From: Sphingomonas albertensis
GTDB lineage: Bacteria > Pseudomonadota > Alphaproteobacteria > Sphingomonadales > Sphingomonadaceae
Direction of reading: 5' to 3'
DNA length: 64,000 nucleotides
NCBI RefSeq assembly: GCF_014358075.1
Contig: NZ_JACONT010000010.1
Span: 47,734-111,733 of the forward strand
The notes beneath the pieces were generated by a model that saw nothing but the letters and a program-made list of their open reading frames with translations, had not been told where the DNA came from and ran no database searches. Shown here one piece after another: positions 8,762 through 17,052 of the stretch; position 1 is the stretch's first letter; each line of letters opens with the position of its first letter. The position numbers and the translations under genes were made by a program.

Positions 8762-10167
8762 GACGGAATTGGCACCGCGCGATCGTCGTCTCGCTGGCAC
8801 TGGTCGCGCCGCTGCCGGCGGTTGCGCAACCCTCCGGCATGGATAGCTTCATCGGTACGCTGTCGATCGAGCGAGGCGAGGTCATCCTCACGCGGTGCGA
8901 TCTGGCGGCGTCGCGCTACCTGCTGCGCGATGTGCCGGGAGCTCAGGCGGTCGCCCGCTATCGCAAGGATGGCCGGCGCGCGTCTGCCGACGTGATGGGC
9001 AGCTATAGCGAGGAGGGTGATCGTAACGTCCTGACCGTTGCCGAGTTTCTCGACTATCAACCGGGCAAGTCGTGTCACCTGAGCGACGCACTGGATGCGC
9101 TCGCTCCCGCCGATTCCTCCTCGACGCAGGGCACGCCTGCCGACGGCCATGCTACACCTGCCGCGCTCGTTGGCCATTATTACCTCATGGGTGTGATGGA
9201 GACCGGATCCGAGCTGTTGCTGCGGCCAGACGGCCAGTTCGACTGGGCGTTGAGTTACGGTGCGCTGGACCAGGAGGCGCAGGGTATGTGGCACGTCGAG
9301 CGCGACAACGTCGTGCTCGTGGCGTCCGCACCAAGCGCGCAGAAGCCACTCTTCTCCTACTTGTCCACCGCGCCGTGGGATGAGGAGACCGAAGACGAAC
9401 GTCAGCAGCATCAGCGCAGCCAGATCGAGGCCGGGATCCGCACCCGGTGCCCGATCTTCCCCGAACCATTTGTCTCCGCGACGCCTTTGATGACCGCCGA
9501 CAATGCCCCCGCGCCGTCCGCGACGATCCTTCAACAGCGCGCCGCCACGGCATTGCGCGCTGCGAACGCTGCCAGGACGAATGCGGAGCTCCTGGCTGCT
9601 CGACTGATGTCAGATGCTCCGCCGACTAGCGCAAAGCCCGCTGCCCCGCAGGTGCGACAGGCATTGTCCGATTGGCAGGATGCGCGCGCGCGGGCGATCG
9701 AGACCGCACGTGCGGCGGGCTTGCCGGAACCCACGCTAGCCGATCCGACACTGCCCGCCGCGTGCACTATCCCGCCAGCCGACGCGGGCGAAAGCGGTAC
9801 TCCGCGCCCCTCCCCCGGTCTGGCGATCAGGATTTTCGATCCCGCGTCGGACCTGCCCGCGCGCAATCTCCCCGTCACGCTGCACTTTGCGAACGGCACT
9901 AAGGAGAAGCTGGTCACCGGCAGGAGCGGCTTCGCGTTCGCCCCGCGCGGCACAACGACGAAGGCCGTCAGCCTTACCGTTCACACCGAGGCGCCGATCG
10001 CGGGTGACACGACGATCACCTTCGCACCGCTTCAACACGGGATCGTCCGGATCGGCTTCGATCGGCAGCAACTGATGGCGCGGCCGTTCGACACGTTGCG
10101 CCTGCGCATCGCGGGCACCGCGCTGGTTATCGAGGGCGCCAAGGGACGGTACGAGCGCCAGCCGTAG
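8758..10167 (+). CDS. Secreted protein with repeat-family GVMETGSELLLRPD domain
   Basis: 469 residues from a GTG overlapping the upstream stop. Signal peptide about 1-23 (ending AVAQ). Residues about 138-190 contain GHYYLMGVMETGSELLLRPD, then WALSYGALDQEAQGMWHVERD. The same block occurs in the protein at 20530-21228. Both proteins also end in a hydrophobic strand plus KGRYER. The central part (about 250-330) is Ala-rich and helical, followed by a beta-sandwich-like C-terminus (LAIRIFDPASDLPARNLPVTLHFANGT). No known family recognised. The shared block predicts a beta-rich ligand-binding or scaffold domain in the envelope. Confidence 0.75.
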   Translation: MRRNWHRAIVVSLALVAPLPAVAQPSGMDSFIGTLSIERGEVILTRCDLAASRYLLRDVPGAQAVARYRKDGRRASADVMGSYSEEGDRNVLTVAEFLDYQPGKSCHLSDALDALAPADSSSTQGTPADGHATPAALVGHYYLMGVMETGSELLLRPDGQFDWALSYGALDQEAQGMWHVERDNVVLVASAPSAQKPLFSYLSTAPWDEETEDERQQHQRSQIEAGIRTRCPIFPEPFVSATPLMTADNAPAPSATILQQRAATALRAANAARTNAELLAARLMSDAPPTSAKPAAPQVRQALSDWQDARARAIETARAAGLPEPTLADPTLPAACTIPPADAGESGTPRPSPGLAIRIFDPASDLPARNLPVTLHFANGTKEKLVTGRSGFAFAPRGTTTKAVSLTVHTEAPIAGDTTITFAPLQHGIVRIGFDRQQLMARPFDTLRLRIAGTALVIEGAKGRYERQP

Positions 10168-10507
10168 AGCAGGATGGCGGTGAATTGACCCGTGCCTATC
10201 TCGGTTCGTGCTGAGCCTGTCGAAGATAGCGGAAACAACGCTTTTAACGCCTCGCAACGTTGCAAAGCGGCAGGATCTCCACTCCATGTTCAACCCGCAT
10301 GGCCGACGATTTGAACGGGCTTATGTCGTCGACTCGGATCGGGCTATTGGGGTCGGTACATAGAACGGACCCAGAGATATGCTAAGCGCCAACCGCTCTG
10401 CGCAGGCGGCGCAGAACACCTGCTTGTCGTGCAGTCGTGATTGCGACTGGGTTTTTTCCATATTGACCGCTGAGGACACTCCGCGCAGGCCCATGTCGAG
10501 CCGACAG
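10168..10507. other. Intergenic region with REP-like and hairpin repeats
   Basis: 340 bases without a gene. It holds a GTTCGTGCTGAGCCTGTCGA stretch near 10203, a sequence type that recurs as REP-like DNA in sphingomonads, here without its full partner arm. It also holds the first copy of a three-copy dispersed repeat (10416-10473). Confidence 0.45.
10416..10473 (+). repeat. Dispersed hairpin repeat, copy 1
   Basis: First of three copies (others at 28606-28647 and 35891-35948). The core reads CACCTG, then a hairpin CAGTCG-TGATTG-CGACTG (10432-10449), then GG and six T. Copies 1 and 3 also share TTGACCGCTGA beyond the T tract. The stem plus T run looks like a rho-independent terminator for plus-strand transcription; copy 1 lies 250 bases after the nearest plus-strand gene. 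Confidence 0.6.
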
Positions 10508-12064
10508 CTAAGCTGTTGCTTCCAGCTCGCGTAAGCTGCGGCCGCGCGTCTCTCTACCTGAGCGTCCGATCAGTACCGCTGACAGCGTCATTGGTACAAT
10601 TAGCGCGATTGCCGCGCCCCCCATCGTCGGGATCAGCCCAGCGAAGGCGCCCAGCTGGACAGCAACGCCACCAAATTTGCTACTCCCCGCGATAAGCCCG
10701 GTGGCACGCCCACGGACGCGTAATGCGTAGTTTTCGGCTGCATAGGGAAGTAGCACGGCGATCAATCCGTTTGTGCCAACCACCAGCAACGCGATCACAG
10801 CGATGAGCAGTGGTGGCCAAGCCAGCGTAGGCGCCGGCAGTAGGGCTCCGGCAAGCCCGGCGAGTGTGAGAAGCACAGTGCCGATCAGGGTGCGCTTGCT
10901 GCTCCACCGGCTGTAAAGGAAGGCCGCGATCATGATCGTGGGCAGGGCAACAAGTGCTGAGCTTGCGATGATGCCGCTCGCAATCTCGGCACTGAAGCCT
11001 CGATCCTGGAGATCGGAAGGCAACCATAGCAGCAAGCCGAAGTTGACGAAGCTCCAAGACAGGGCCGTGATCACCAGGGCGATAGTCAACTCGCGGTGGT
11101 GAGCCGCGGCGCTGCCAGCGTCCGCTGGCGCTGCTTGTGGCGCACGCCTGACGATTCCGAACTTTCGAGCCATGTCAGCTAGTTCGGCGTCCATACCCCG
11201 TTCCAACAGAAATCGCGGGGACTCAGGTATCCACCTTGCCATCGCAAGCAGCAGCAAACCGGTGGGAAAGCCCTGCAGCCACAAGCTACGCCAGCCGAAC
11301 AGGGGCTCGAACAGATGCGCTGCACCGCTAGCTGCGAGGTAGCCACCGACCAGTCCCGTACCACCAACCAGCACAAGGACCCAGCTTCTGTGCCGCGGAG
11401 GCATGATCTCTGCCAACAGCGTGTAGACGACGGGCAGCATGCCGCCAGCCGAGCACCCCATCAGAAAACACATGACCAGGTTCCAGCTATAGGAAGGCAT
11501 GGCTCCGCAGATGGAGGTCGAGACGAACAGGATCGTGGACAACAGGATCGACACACGCCGACCGTAGATGTCCGCAAGCCACCCCCACAAGAACGAGCCA
11601 ACTGTGGTCCCCGTAAGGGCAACGAACGGAAGCAGGGCAACGGTCGATTTGGCGAGCCCATACTCGCCCCGCATGCCGGGAAGCACAAAGCCGAGCGTTG
11701 CTGGCTTCATCGTGTCGATGATGAGCCCAAGGGTAAGCACCAGCAGAACGGCAGCATGCGAGCGCGTCAGAGGGGTATCATCGGGCGCTTCATATGCGAC
11801 GCCAACCCCTGCCCTGTGATCAGGCCGTTTCTTGGGTAAAGCGCCAAATATAGCTGCCGGCACGCCGACGCCGATTAGCGCCATGCCCAGGTACATCCAT
11901 CCGTCCATCGGCATACCCGACAGGTGATTGCCCATCGTATGGGCCATCGCGAGCATTGGTAAGTGAAGGGCCACCCCAACGCTGATCGCCGCACAGCCTG
12001 CCCAGAAGAGCGGCCAGCGCTCGCCGACCACCGAGTTTCCGCGGCTGCTACTGCCATTCGCCAT
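10508..12064 (-). CDS. MFS transporter
   Basis: 518 residues, ATG preceded by a G-rich Shine-Dalgarno. An N-terminal pair of hydrophobic segments precedes the usual 12-helix MFS core. Signatures include GWLADIYGRRVSI (the G-x-x-x-D-x-x-G-R-R loop 2-3 motif) and WIPESPRFLLERG, the PESPR block at the end of the sixth helix typical of sugar- and aromatic-acid-type MFS carriers. The C-terminal RGRATG motif repeats the loop. The substrate cannot be read from sequence. It is divergent from the leader-RNA/TerC unit, with about 280 bases between. Confidence 0.88.
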   Translation of the reverse strand: MANGSSSRGNSVVGERWPLFWAGCAAISVGVALHLPMLAMAHTMGNHLSGMPMDGWMYLGMALIGVGVPAAIFGALPKKRPDHRAGVGVAYEAPDDTPLTRSHAAVLLVLTLGLIIDTMKPATLGFVLPGMRGEYGLAKSTVALLPFVALTGTTVGSFLWGWLADIYGRRVSILLSTILFVSTSICGAMPSYSWNLVMCFLMGCSAGGMLPVVYTLLAEIMPPRHRSWVLVLVGGTGLVGGYLAASGAAHLFEPLFGWRSLWLQGFPTGLLLLAMARWIPESPRFLLERGMDAELADMARKFGIVRRAPQAAPADAGSAAAHHRELTIALVITALSWSFVNFGLLLWLPSDLQDRGFSAEIASGIIASSALVALPTIMIAAFLYSRWSSKRTLIGTVLLTLAGLAGALLPAPTLAWPPLLIAVIALLVVGTNGLIAVLLPYAAENYALRVRGRATGLIAGSSKFGGVAVQLGAFAGLIPTMGGAAIALIVPMTLSAVLIGRSGRETRGRSLRELEATA

Positions 12065-12343
12065 TCATTTCCCCCCACCAGCAGTAGCGACATACGCCGC
12101 ACGGCTTGCCTGCCGCAAGCAGAGTACCTGCCGGCGGGCACGTTGCGGCTCATGGCTTGGCGAATGGCCTTCAGGCTTGCGGATCGCCAAACTGAGTGTC
12201 CAGAAGCAAGTGTTTTCGACCGATCCCTTTTTCCGATCGGCGTTATGTTTTGGAAAGAAAAGTGCGGCAGTTTGAGTGCCGACTACAGTAATTATCAAAC
12301 AGTGAAACAGCTTGATCACCGGGAGCCATGTCCTATCTAGAAA

Positions 12344-12445
12344 GAGCGGGCCGGGCCCCTCTGACAGTTTCCCTCGGGTTATTGTGATGTCGGACCGCAT
12401 CGGGTTATCTCGATATAGGCCTGGCCGCTTTGCCTCCTGTCGTCG
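12344..12445 (+). promoter_or_regulatory. Candidate structured leader RNA, copy 1
   Basis: Strongly similar to 16193-16295. A nine-pair closing helix joins GGCCGGGCC (12349-12357) to GGCCTGGCC (12418-12426). Inside is an identical stretch (about 12385-12413) with hairpin ATCGGG-TTAT-CTCGAT. After the helix, GCCTCCT (12432-12438) could pair with the GAGGC Shine-Dalgarno region (12480-12484) of the following DUF465 gene. This is a layout expected for a translation-controlling leader. No family I know fits; yybP-ykoY, ROSE and mini-ykkC motifs are absent. Confidence 0.55.
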
Positions 12446-12491
12446 TTGATGATCCGAGCTTTCGATCACCGATTGAAAAGAGGCTCTGAGC

Positions 12492-12596
12492 ATGGAAACG
12501 AACAGATCGGCACAGCTCCATCAGCAGTTGGACGAGCACGCGCGTATCGCGATGGCGCGCCGAACCCCGACTTCTCCAATTGTGCTGCAATTGTAG
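12492..12596 (+). pseudogene. DUF465 (YdcH-like) gene, ended early by TAG
   Basis: ATG at 12492 with AAGAGG eight bases upstream encodes METNRSAQLHQQLDEHARIA... and stops at TAG (12594-12596) after 34 residues. The pattern QLHxQLDEHxRIxMxRR matches the intact DUF465 protein at 16337-16510. Past the stop the same frame continues RFELGLRGRL, equivalent to the second helix of the family (RLKRLRLDVKDRL). A single nonsense change in a Gln codon would explain it. The gene lies between leader copy 1 and the TerC gene, so TerC may depend on the same leader. Confidence 0.6.
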
Positions 12597-12702
12597 CGCT
12601 TTGAGTTGGGTCTGAGAGGCCGCTTGTGCCCACCACACGCGAGATACCGGCCCTCCTGACCGCTGATCTCGCCCCACGCCACCATGTTTGTTAGAGGTTC
12701 CC

Positions 12703-13680
12703 ATGCCTGAGCTGCTCTCCTTGTTATTCCTTGGTACCCCTGTCTGGATGTGGCTGGCATTTCTCGGCATCGTCGCAACATTGCTGATCCTCGATCTGGG
12801 TGTCTTGCACCGCGGACAACGGGAAATCGGAGTACGCGAGAGTCTTGCATTGTCAGCAGGTTACATCACGCTGGGACTGGCGTTCGGCGGGTGGATTTGG
12901 TGGTATATCGGGCCTACTGCTGGCCTCAACTACGTGACGGGCTTCGTCATCGAGAAGAGTCTCGCCATGGATAACGTGTTCATCATCGCCATGATCTTCG
13001 GCTACTTCGCCATCCCAGGCATCCATCAGCACCGCGTACTGTTCTGGGGCATCCTAGGTGTCATTGTCCTGCGTGCAGTGATGATCGGTTTTGGCGCGGC
13101 ATTGGTCGATCGGTTCGAATGGGTATTGTACGTCTTTGCTGCCTTCCTGGTTTTCACCGGTATCAAGATGTGGCTGACTGCCGACACGGAATATGACGTA
13201 GCCAGTTCGCCCGTTTTACGCTGGATTCGCCAGCGCATGCCGGTTACCGACCAACTTCACGGGGAACGTTTCTGGGTAAAAGAGCAGGACCCGGCGACTG
13301 GGCGCATGCGCCGGATCGCTACGCCGTTGCTACTGGCTCTGGTCATGATCGAATGCGCTGACGTCATTTTTGCGGTCGATTCTGTACCGGCTATCTTCGC
13401 GATCACAACGGATCCATTTATCGTCTACACGTCGAACATCTTTGCTATCCTTGGGTTACGCGCACTCTATTTTGCGCTCGCCGCAATGGTCGACCGGTTC
13501 CATTACCTGAAATACGCCTTAGCCGCGTTGCTGGTGTTTATCGGCTCGAAAATTTTCGTTGCCGACATGTTCGGGCTCGCCAAATTCCCGCCCGCAGCGT
13601 CGTTGGCGGTAACCTTTGCGATACTGGGTTGCGGCGTCGGCTGGTCCCTGTGGAAAACGCGAGCGGCTGCTTCGGCCTGA
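12703..13680 (+). CDS. TerC/Alx family integral membrane protein
   Basis: 325 residues from the ATG at 12703, preceded by AGAGG. About nine transmembrane helices. Family hallmarks are FVIEKSLAMDNVFIIAMIF near residue 90 (acidic residue plus D-N-V-F) and MIECADVIFAVDSVPAIFAIT near residue 225, the duplicated metal-transport signature of TerC/Alx. Length and order match Alx-type proteins, linked to manganese export or tellurite resistance. No Mn-riboswitch (yybP-ykoY) motif is visible; instead an unrelated conserved leader lies 260 bases upstream. A weak hairpin follows the stop (13691-13713). Confidence 0.9.
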   Translation: MPELLSLLFLGTPVWMWLAFLGIVATLLILDLGVLHRGQREIGVRESLALSAGYITLGLAFGGWIWWYIGPTAGLNYVTGFVIEKSLAMDNVFIIAMIFGYFAIPGIHQHRVLFWGILGVIVLRAVMIGFGAALVDRFEWVLYVFAAFLVFTGIKMWLTADTEYDVASSPVLRWIRQRMPVTDQLHGERFWVKEQDPATGRMRRIATPLLLALVMIECADVIFAVDSVPAIFAITTDPFIVYTSNIFAILGLRALYFALAAMVDRFHYLKYALAALLVFIGSKIFVADMFGLAKFPPAASLAVTFAILGCGVGWSLWKTRAAASA

Positions 13681-13841
13681 GTTTGAACGCGTCCGCCGGC
13701 ATTGAAAGCGGACCGGTCATAAGCTGTGGGTATAGCCGTACTCCATTTACCGAGACTGGCGTTTACGACGCACAGGGATAAGGTGGCTGCTGATTATGAC
13801 CGTCCGGCCGTCCACCAACATGGTCAAAAAAAGGGATCAAG

Positions 13842-14675
13842 ATGCGCGCCGTTTTAGCCATCATCGCGCTAGTCTCTGCTCAACCTTGCTTCGCGCAAAC
13901 TGACCCGAGGCCAGGCCCGCCTGCAGGTAGGCCTTTGGAGGCAGGCACTGCCGGATGGAGCATTACCGTTGGCGTCGCGTCAGTCCTCAGTCCTGCATGG
14001 CAAGGCTCGCGAGACATGGCCTTGTCGATTTTTCCCGACTTGCGGCTCAACTACAAGGACGTGATCTTTGCCTCGATTCCTGACGGTTTGGGCTGGAATG
14101 TGGTGAACCACGACGGGTGGAAGGCAGGACCTCTGGCCAAACTCCGCTTCGGGCGGGATGAGGAGCGCGGGGGATCGCCGTTCCTCATTACAGGCGGGAG
14201 TGACGCGCTACGCGGCCTCGGCGACGTAGATGCAGCTGTTGAGGTGGGAGGCTTTATCGAGAAACGGGCTGGGCCATGGCGTGGACGGATCGAGGTTCGT
14301 CGCGGCTTCGGCGGACATGACGGCGTTGTCGCCGACGGGTCAGTTGCTTACCAAGCGCGCCGGGGACGGACCATCATCAACGTCGGGCCTCGCGCAACGC
14401 TGGCAAGCCGCGAGTATATCGAGACGTATTTCGGCATCGATGCGGTCCAGTCGCAACGGTCCGGGCTTAGACCGTATTCTGCGTCAGGCGGACTATTGTC
14501 CTACGGTGTAGGCGGTACCGTAATTCGTCCCCTGAGCCGGCGAAGCGCCGTCACGCTTTTCACTGGCCTGGATCAACTAGGTCAGAACGCAGGCGATTCA
14601 CCTCTCGTCCGCGAACGTGGGCGCCGGACCCAATTCACCCTAGGTCTCGGCTACGGATTTAGGTTCAACCTCTAA
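13842..14675 (+). CDS. MipA/OmpV family outer-membrane protein
   Basis: 277 residues with signal peptide (ending PCFAQ). The mature protein starts with AGWSITVGVASVLSPAWQGSRD, the typical first strand of MipA/OmpV proteins, and ends LGLGYGFRFNL with a terminal aromatic residue region as in beta-barrels. Alternating strands (WRGRIEVRRGFGG, GRTIINVGPRATLASREY, YSASGGLLSYGVGGT) fit a barrel of about 12 strands. Members interact with peptidoglycan enzymes or respond to envelope stress and antibiotics. Its end overlaps the convergent gene by 11 bases. Confidence 0.88.
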   Translation: MRAVLAIIALVSAQPCFAQTDPRPGPPAGRPLEAGTAGWSITVGVASVLSPAWQGSRDMALSIFPDLRLNYKDVIFASIPDGLGWNVVNHDGWKAGPLAKLRFGRDEERGGSPFLITGGSDALRGLGDVDAAVEVGGFIEKRAGPWRGRIEVRRGFGGHDGVVADGSVAYQARRGRTIINVGPRATLASREYIETYFGIDAVQSQRSGLRPYSASGGLLSYGVGGTVIRPLSRRSAVTLFTGLDQLGQNAGDSPLVRERGRRTQFTLGLGYGFRFNL

Positions 14676-15456
14676 TCGAATCAGACGCATATACCCTACG
14701 CCGGTAGCCAGCGACCAAGCCTGAAATAACGAGGATCGCGGCAGCGCCGGTTGCTACGGCAATAGGTCCTGCAGCTTGGCCACCTGCAGCGAAGATAGCA
14801 GCAAGAGCCCAAAGGAAAACAGCTGCGTACGGCAGATTGCCACGTCCTCGGACCAGCACGGTGGCCGCGATGAGTCCAGCAATCACGATCACCGCTGCAC
14901 CGATTACCGGCGCGGCTGCACCGCCCTCCATGCCGTGATACCTCAGGCTAGCTGCGATGTTGACGGTGGTAGCGACGGTCAACCATGCGGCGAGCGCGCT
15001 CAACGGAAGGTACGCACACCACCACGCGGTTTTCGACACCGCCGCATTCGACAGGGCACGATAGGCAATGATCAGGCACGTCAGCGTGAAGGTAATGATC
15101 AGAACCGATACGAAGCTTAACCCGTAAAGCTGTGTGTAAGCAGCCCAGAGTGCGTTCCCCAAAAATGCGCCCGCTGCCGGCCAGCGCAGGCGATGAAGCA
15201 ATGCATTTTGGCGCTGTGCGGGCAGGGCCTGATAAACAGCAAACACCGTGGCTCCGAGGTAGAGCGCGCCCCAGATCGAGAATGCCCAGCCTGCCGGGGT
15301 TATCAAGGTTCGGACCGCCAGAGACCGGGATCCGATAGGCTCACCGATCCCAATCTGCGGTAAAAGAGGCGTTAGAATTTGAAGCGCTGCTGTCAGCAGC
15401 ACCGCGAGATGCGGCAGATCGAACGCGGTCCGTTGGGGTAAGGTATTCGTTGCCAT
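14665..15456 (-). CDS. TspO/MBR-like membrane protein
   Basis: 263 residues from the ATG at 15456. An upstream-extended frame exists but its residues are not membrane-like. About nine hydrophobic segments. LITPAGWAFSIWGALYLGATVFAVYQ resembles the 'P..W.F...W...Y' helix of tryptophan-rich sensory (TspO) proteins, and similar long TspO-like proteins occur in alphaproteobacteria. A tetrapyrrole or lipid-linked role is only suggested by family. The C-terminus is RRRVYASDSIRG and overlaps the convergent mipA-like gene. Confidence 0.7.
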   Translation of the reverse strand: MATNTLPQRTAFDLPHLAVLLTAALQILTPLLPQIGIGEPIGSRSLAVRTLITPAGWAFSIWGALYLGATVFAVYQALPAQRQNALLHRLRWPAAGAFLGNALWAAYTQLYGLSFVSVLIITFTLTCLIIAYRALSNAAVSKTAWWCAYLPLSALAAWLTVATTVNIAASLRYHGMEGGAAAPVIGAAVIVIAGLIAATVLVRGRGNLPYAAVFLWALAAIFAAGGQAAGPIAVATGAAAILVISGLVAGYRRRVYASDSIRG

Positions 15457-15646
15457 TTTTCCACAACGGCCGATCAGCTTACGCGTTGCAATGTCACAAA
15501 GAAACTCGCTCGCATTCAGCGCTATCGTACTTAAACGGTCCTCGGGCGCCTGACATATTGTCATTTACCCGAGGCTTCAGTGGGACGACCCAGAGGCCTT
15601 TATCCACGATCCCGGTTGCGACGCGAAGGCGGTATCTTATCGTGTT

Positions 15647-15931
15647 CTAAAGTGCAGAGGATAAGACGCAATATACCAGCACCGGTACGCCAACCAAAAC
15701 GATTAAAAGTAACAGGTTGAGCTCCATAAGTCGGCTCAGCCAGTCCTTACCTTCATTCTGCCGGGCTTCGGCATCAGCCTTAGAATAGTCTTCTACAATC
15801 TCCAGATCGAATTTGTTCGAGAAAAAACTTTGTGGTCGCATCCGCAAGAAAGGCTGAGGTGCTGGATTGGCAGCTTGATGCTGACGGTCATCCTGACACA
15901 AATCATCGGATTTCGAGACTTGGTTTTCCAC
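15647..15931 (-). CDS. Small C-tail-anchored protein of unknown function
   Basis: 94 residues from a GTG. The N-terminal half is polar. The central part (FDLEIVEDYSKADAEARQNEGKD) is acidic and helical, followed by LSRLMELNLLLLIVLVGVPVLVYC, a single membrane helix near the C-terminus. This tail-anchored layout is unlikely by chance, but no family or strong ribosome binding site is seen. The start could be further downstream. Confidence 0.45.
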   Translation of the reverse strand: MENQVSKSDDLCQDDRQHQAANPAPQPFLRMRPQSFFSNKFDLEIVEDYSKADAEARQNEGKDWLSRLMELNLLLLIVLVGVPVLVYCVLSSAL

Positions 15932-15997
15932 TACACGGTTTCCACTTATTCGAGATCATGGGCGCGCAGAACGCGTCCCAAAGGTCAGATCGAATAA

Positions 15998-16035
15998 AGC
16001 CCGAACTCGAGCGGCAGTGGCCGCGAGCTCGGGCT
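15998..16035. other. Long imperfect hairpin
   Basis: AGCCCGAACTCG pairs with CGAGCTCGGGCT around a GC-rich loop with an inner GGC/GCC, one mismatch. On the minus strand it is followed by TTTATT, so it could terminate transcription leftwards or act as an attenuator ahead of the small tail-anchored gene. It lies 158 bases before leader copy 2. Confidence 0.45.
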
Positions 16036-16192
16036 AAGCGCGTGCGGCGAGTTGGCCGGCGTGGTCGCGGAAACGCTTATGTGTCGCAGGAGCGTACATG
16101 CCAGTAACATCGGGGACCCGTGTCCTAATGTCAACTCGTGCAAATCCATTTGCTCTCCTATTGACCTTGACCGGCTAAACCCTAGCTTGAGG

Positions 16193-16295
16193 GAGCGGGC
16201 CGGGCCCCTCTGGCGGTCGTCTCAGGACGAACGTGATGTCGGACCGCATCGGGTTATCTCGATGTCTAGGCCTGGCCTGTTTGCCTCCTTTCATC
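16193..16295 (+). promoter_or_regulatory. Candidate structured leader RNA, copy 2
   Basis: Second copy of the element at 12344-12445. The closing helix is identical (GGCCGGGCC 16198-16206 with GGCCTGGCC 16269-16277), as is the internal block from about 16234 to 16263. The middle hairpin differs in sequence but can still form (TCGTC/GACGA). GCCTCCT (16283-16289) is retained and can pair with the GGAG of the DUF465 gene at 16326. Conserved helices with drift between them are what a functional RNA would show; two copies alone cannot prove covariation. Confidence 0.6.
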
Positions 16296-16336
16296 GCGAC
16301 TGATCCGATCGTTCAATCGTTGGTTGGAGAGCGGCT

Positions 16337-16510
16337 TTGCCTATATTTTCTCACAAGTTGACCCAGTTGCATGCCCGGCTGGATGAGCAGATCCGCGTCG
16401 AGATGAAGCGACGCATGCCCGATACCTTGCGGCTATTTCGGCTGAAGCGGTTGCGTCTCGACGTGAAGGACCGCCTGCACGCACGCGCCTTGCGGCCGCA
16501 GTTCAGCTGA
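16337..16510 (+). CDS. DUF465 (YdcH-like) small protein
   Basis: 57 residues from a TTG with GGAGAG five bases upstream. The protein reads as two helices: KLTQLHARLDEQIRVEMKRR, then TLRLFRLKRLRLDVKDRLHA. 'HARLDxxI' and 'LRLxRLKxxRLxxKDRL' are the DUF465/YdcH signature. Members are small helical-hairpin proteins of unknown role. It sits directly under leader copy 2 and 92 bases ahead of a secreted protein and porin pair. The homologous gene at 12492 is interrupted. Confidence 0.85.
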   Translation: MPIFSHKLTQLHARLDEQIRVEMKRRMPDTLRLFRLKRLRLDVKDRLHARALRPQFS

Positions 16511-16602
16511 ACCGACACGCTGAACCATCGTTGTAGAATCATCGTCCGTAAGGATTGGCTTCACCGATCAGAATGGATCGGGATGGCAAAAGGAGAACGA
16601 AT

Positions 16603-17052
16603 ATGGCCTATTTTCTAACCGCCGGCTTGGTGCTTGCTGCTACCGGGGCGGCCCTCGGCATGACTGTCGATCATCAGAACCAGGTGGATCACCGCAGCGG
16701 TCCGGTCGCCGTCAAATATCGCGGTGACGTTGTCATCACGCACAAGCAGGTGGGCGCGGTTGCACCCGGCGGAAGACCGTCGTCGCTACGCTGCGACTGG
16801 GCGGCGAGCATGTCAGTGGCACGGCACGCGGTCGCGGCGTCGGGTACCAGGCTGGTGCGCAGCATCGACAGCGAACCGGTGATTTCCGGCACCCGGCCCG
16901 GCTGGTGCGTTGCGAGCCATGGCGCGATCAAGAAGGAGGTCGCGACGAAGTCCGCGGACATGCAGCAGCATCTGGTAAAGCTGGCGCAGGAAGACGAGCA
17001 GATGCTGCGCGTCGAGCTCGACCGGATCCACGGTCCGCAGCGCGCAGGATGA
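16603..17052 (+). CDS. Secreted protein of unknown function
   Basis: 149 residues from the ATG at 16603, preceded by AAAGGAGAA. Signal segment MAYFLTAGLVLAATGAALG. The mature part has two cysteines (LRCDWAAS and GWCVASHG) and ends in a charged helix (MQQHLVKLAQEDEQMLRVELDRIHG). The stop overlaps the next ATG (ATGA), so it is coupled to the TorF-like porin gene. Unknown family. Confidence 0.7.
   Translation: MAYFLTAGLVLAATGAALGMTVDHQNQVDHRSGPVAVKYRGDVVITHKQVGAVAPGGRPSSLRCDWAASMSVARHAVAASGTRLVRSIDSEPVISGTRPGWCVASHGAIKKEVATKSADMQQHLVKLAQEDEQMLRVELDRIHGPQRAG

Noticed and set aside
7877..8800. Long minus-strand frame of 307 residues over the secreted-protein genes
   Set aside because: No signal peptide or domain; plus-strand genes with signal peptides, ribosome sites and ATGA-type overlaps explain the region.
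12344..12445. yybP-ykoY manganese riboswitch in front of TerC
   Set aside because: TerC/Alx genes often have it, but its conserved GGGGAGUA and ACC-UG-CUACC loops are absent here; the element is different and also occurs before a DUF465 gene without TerC.
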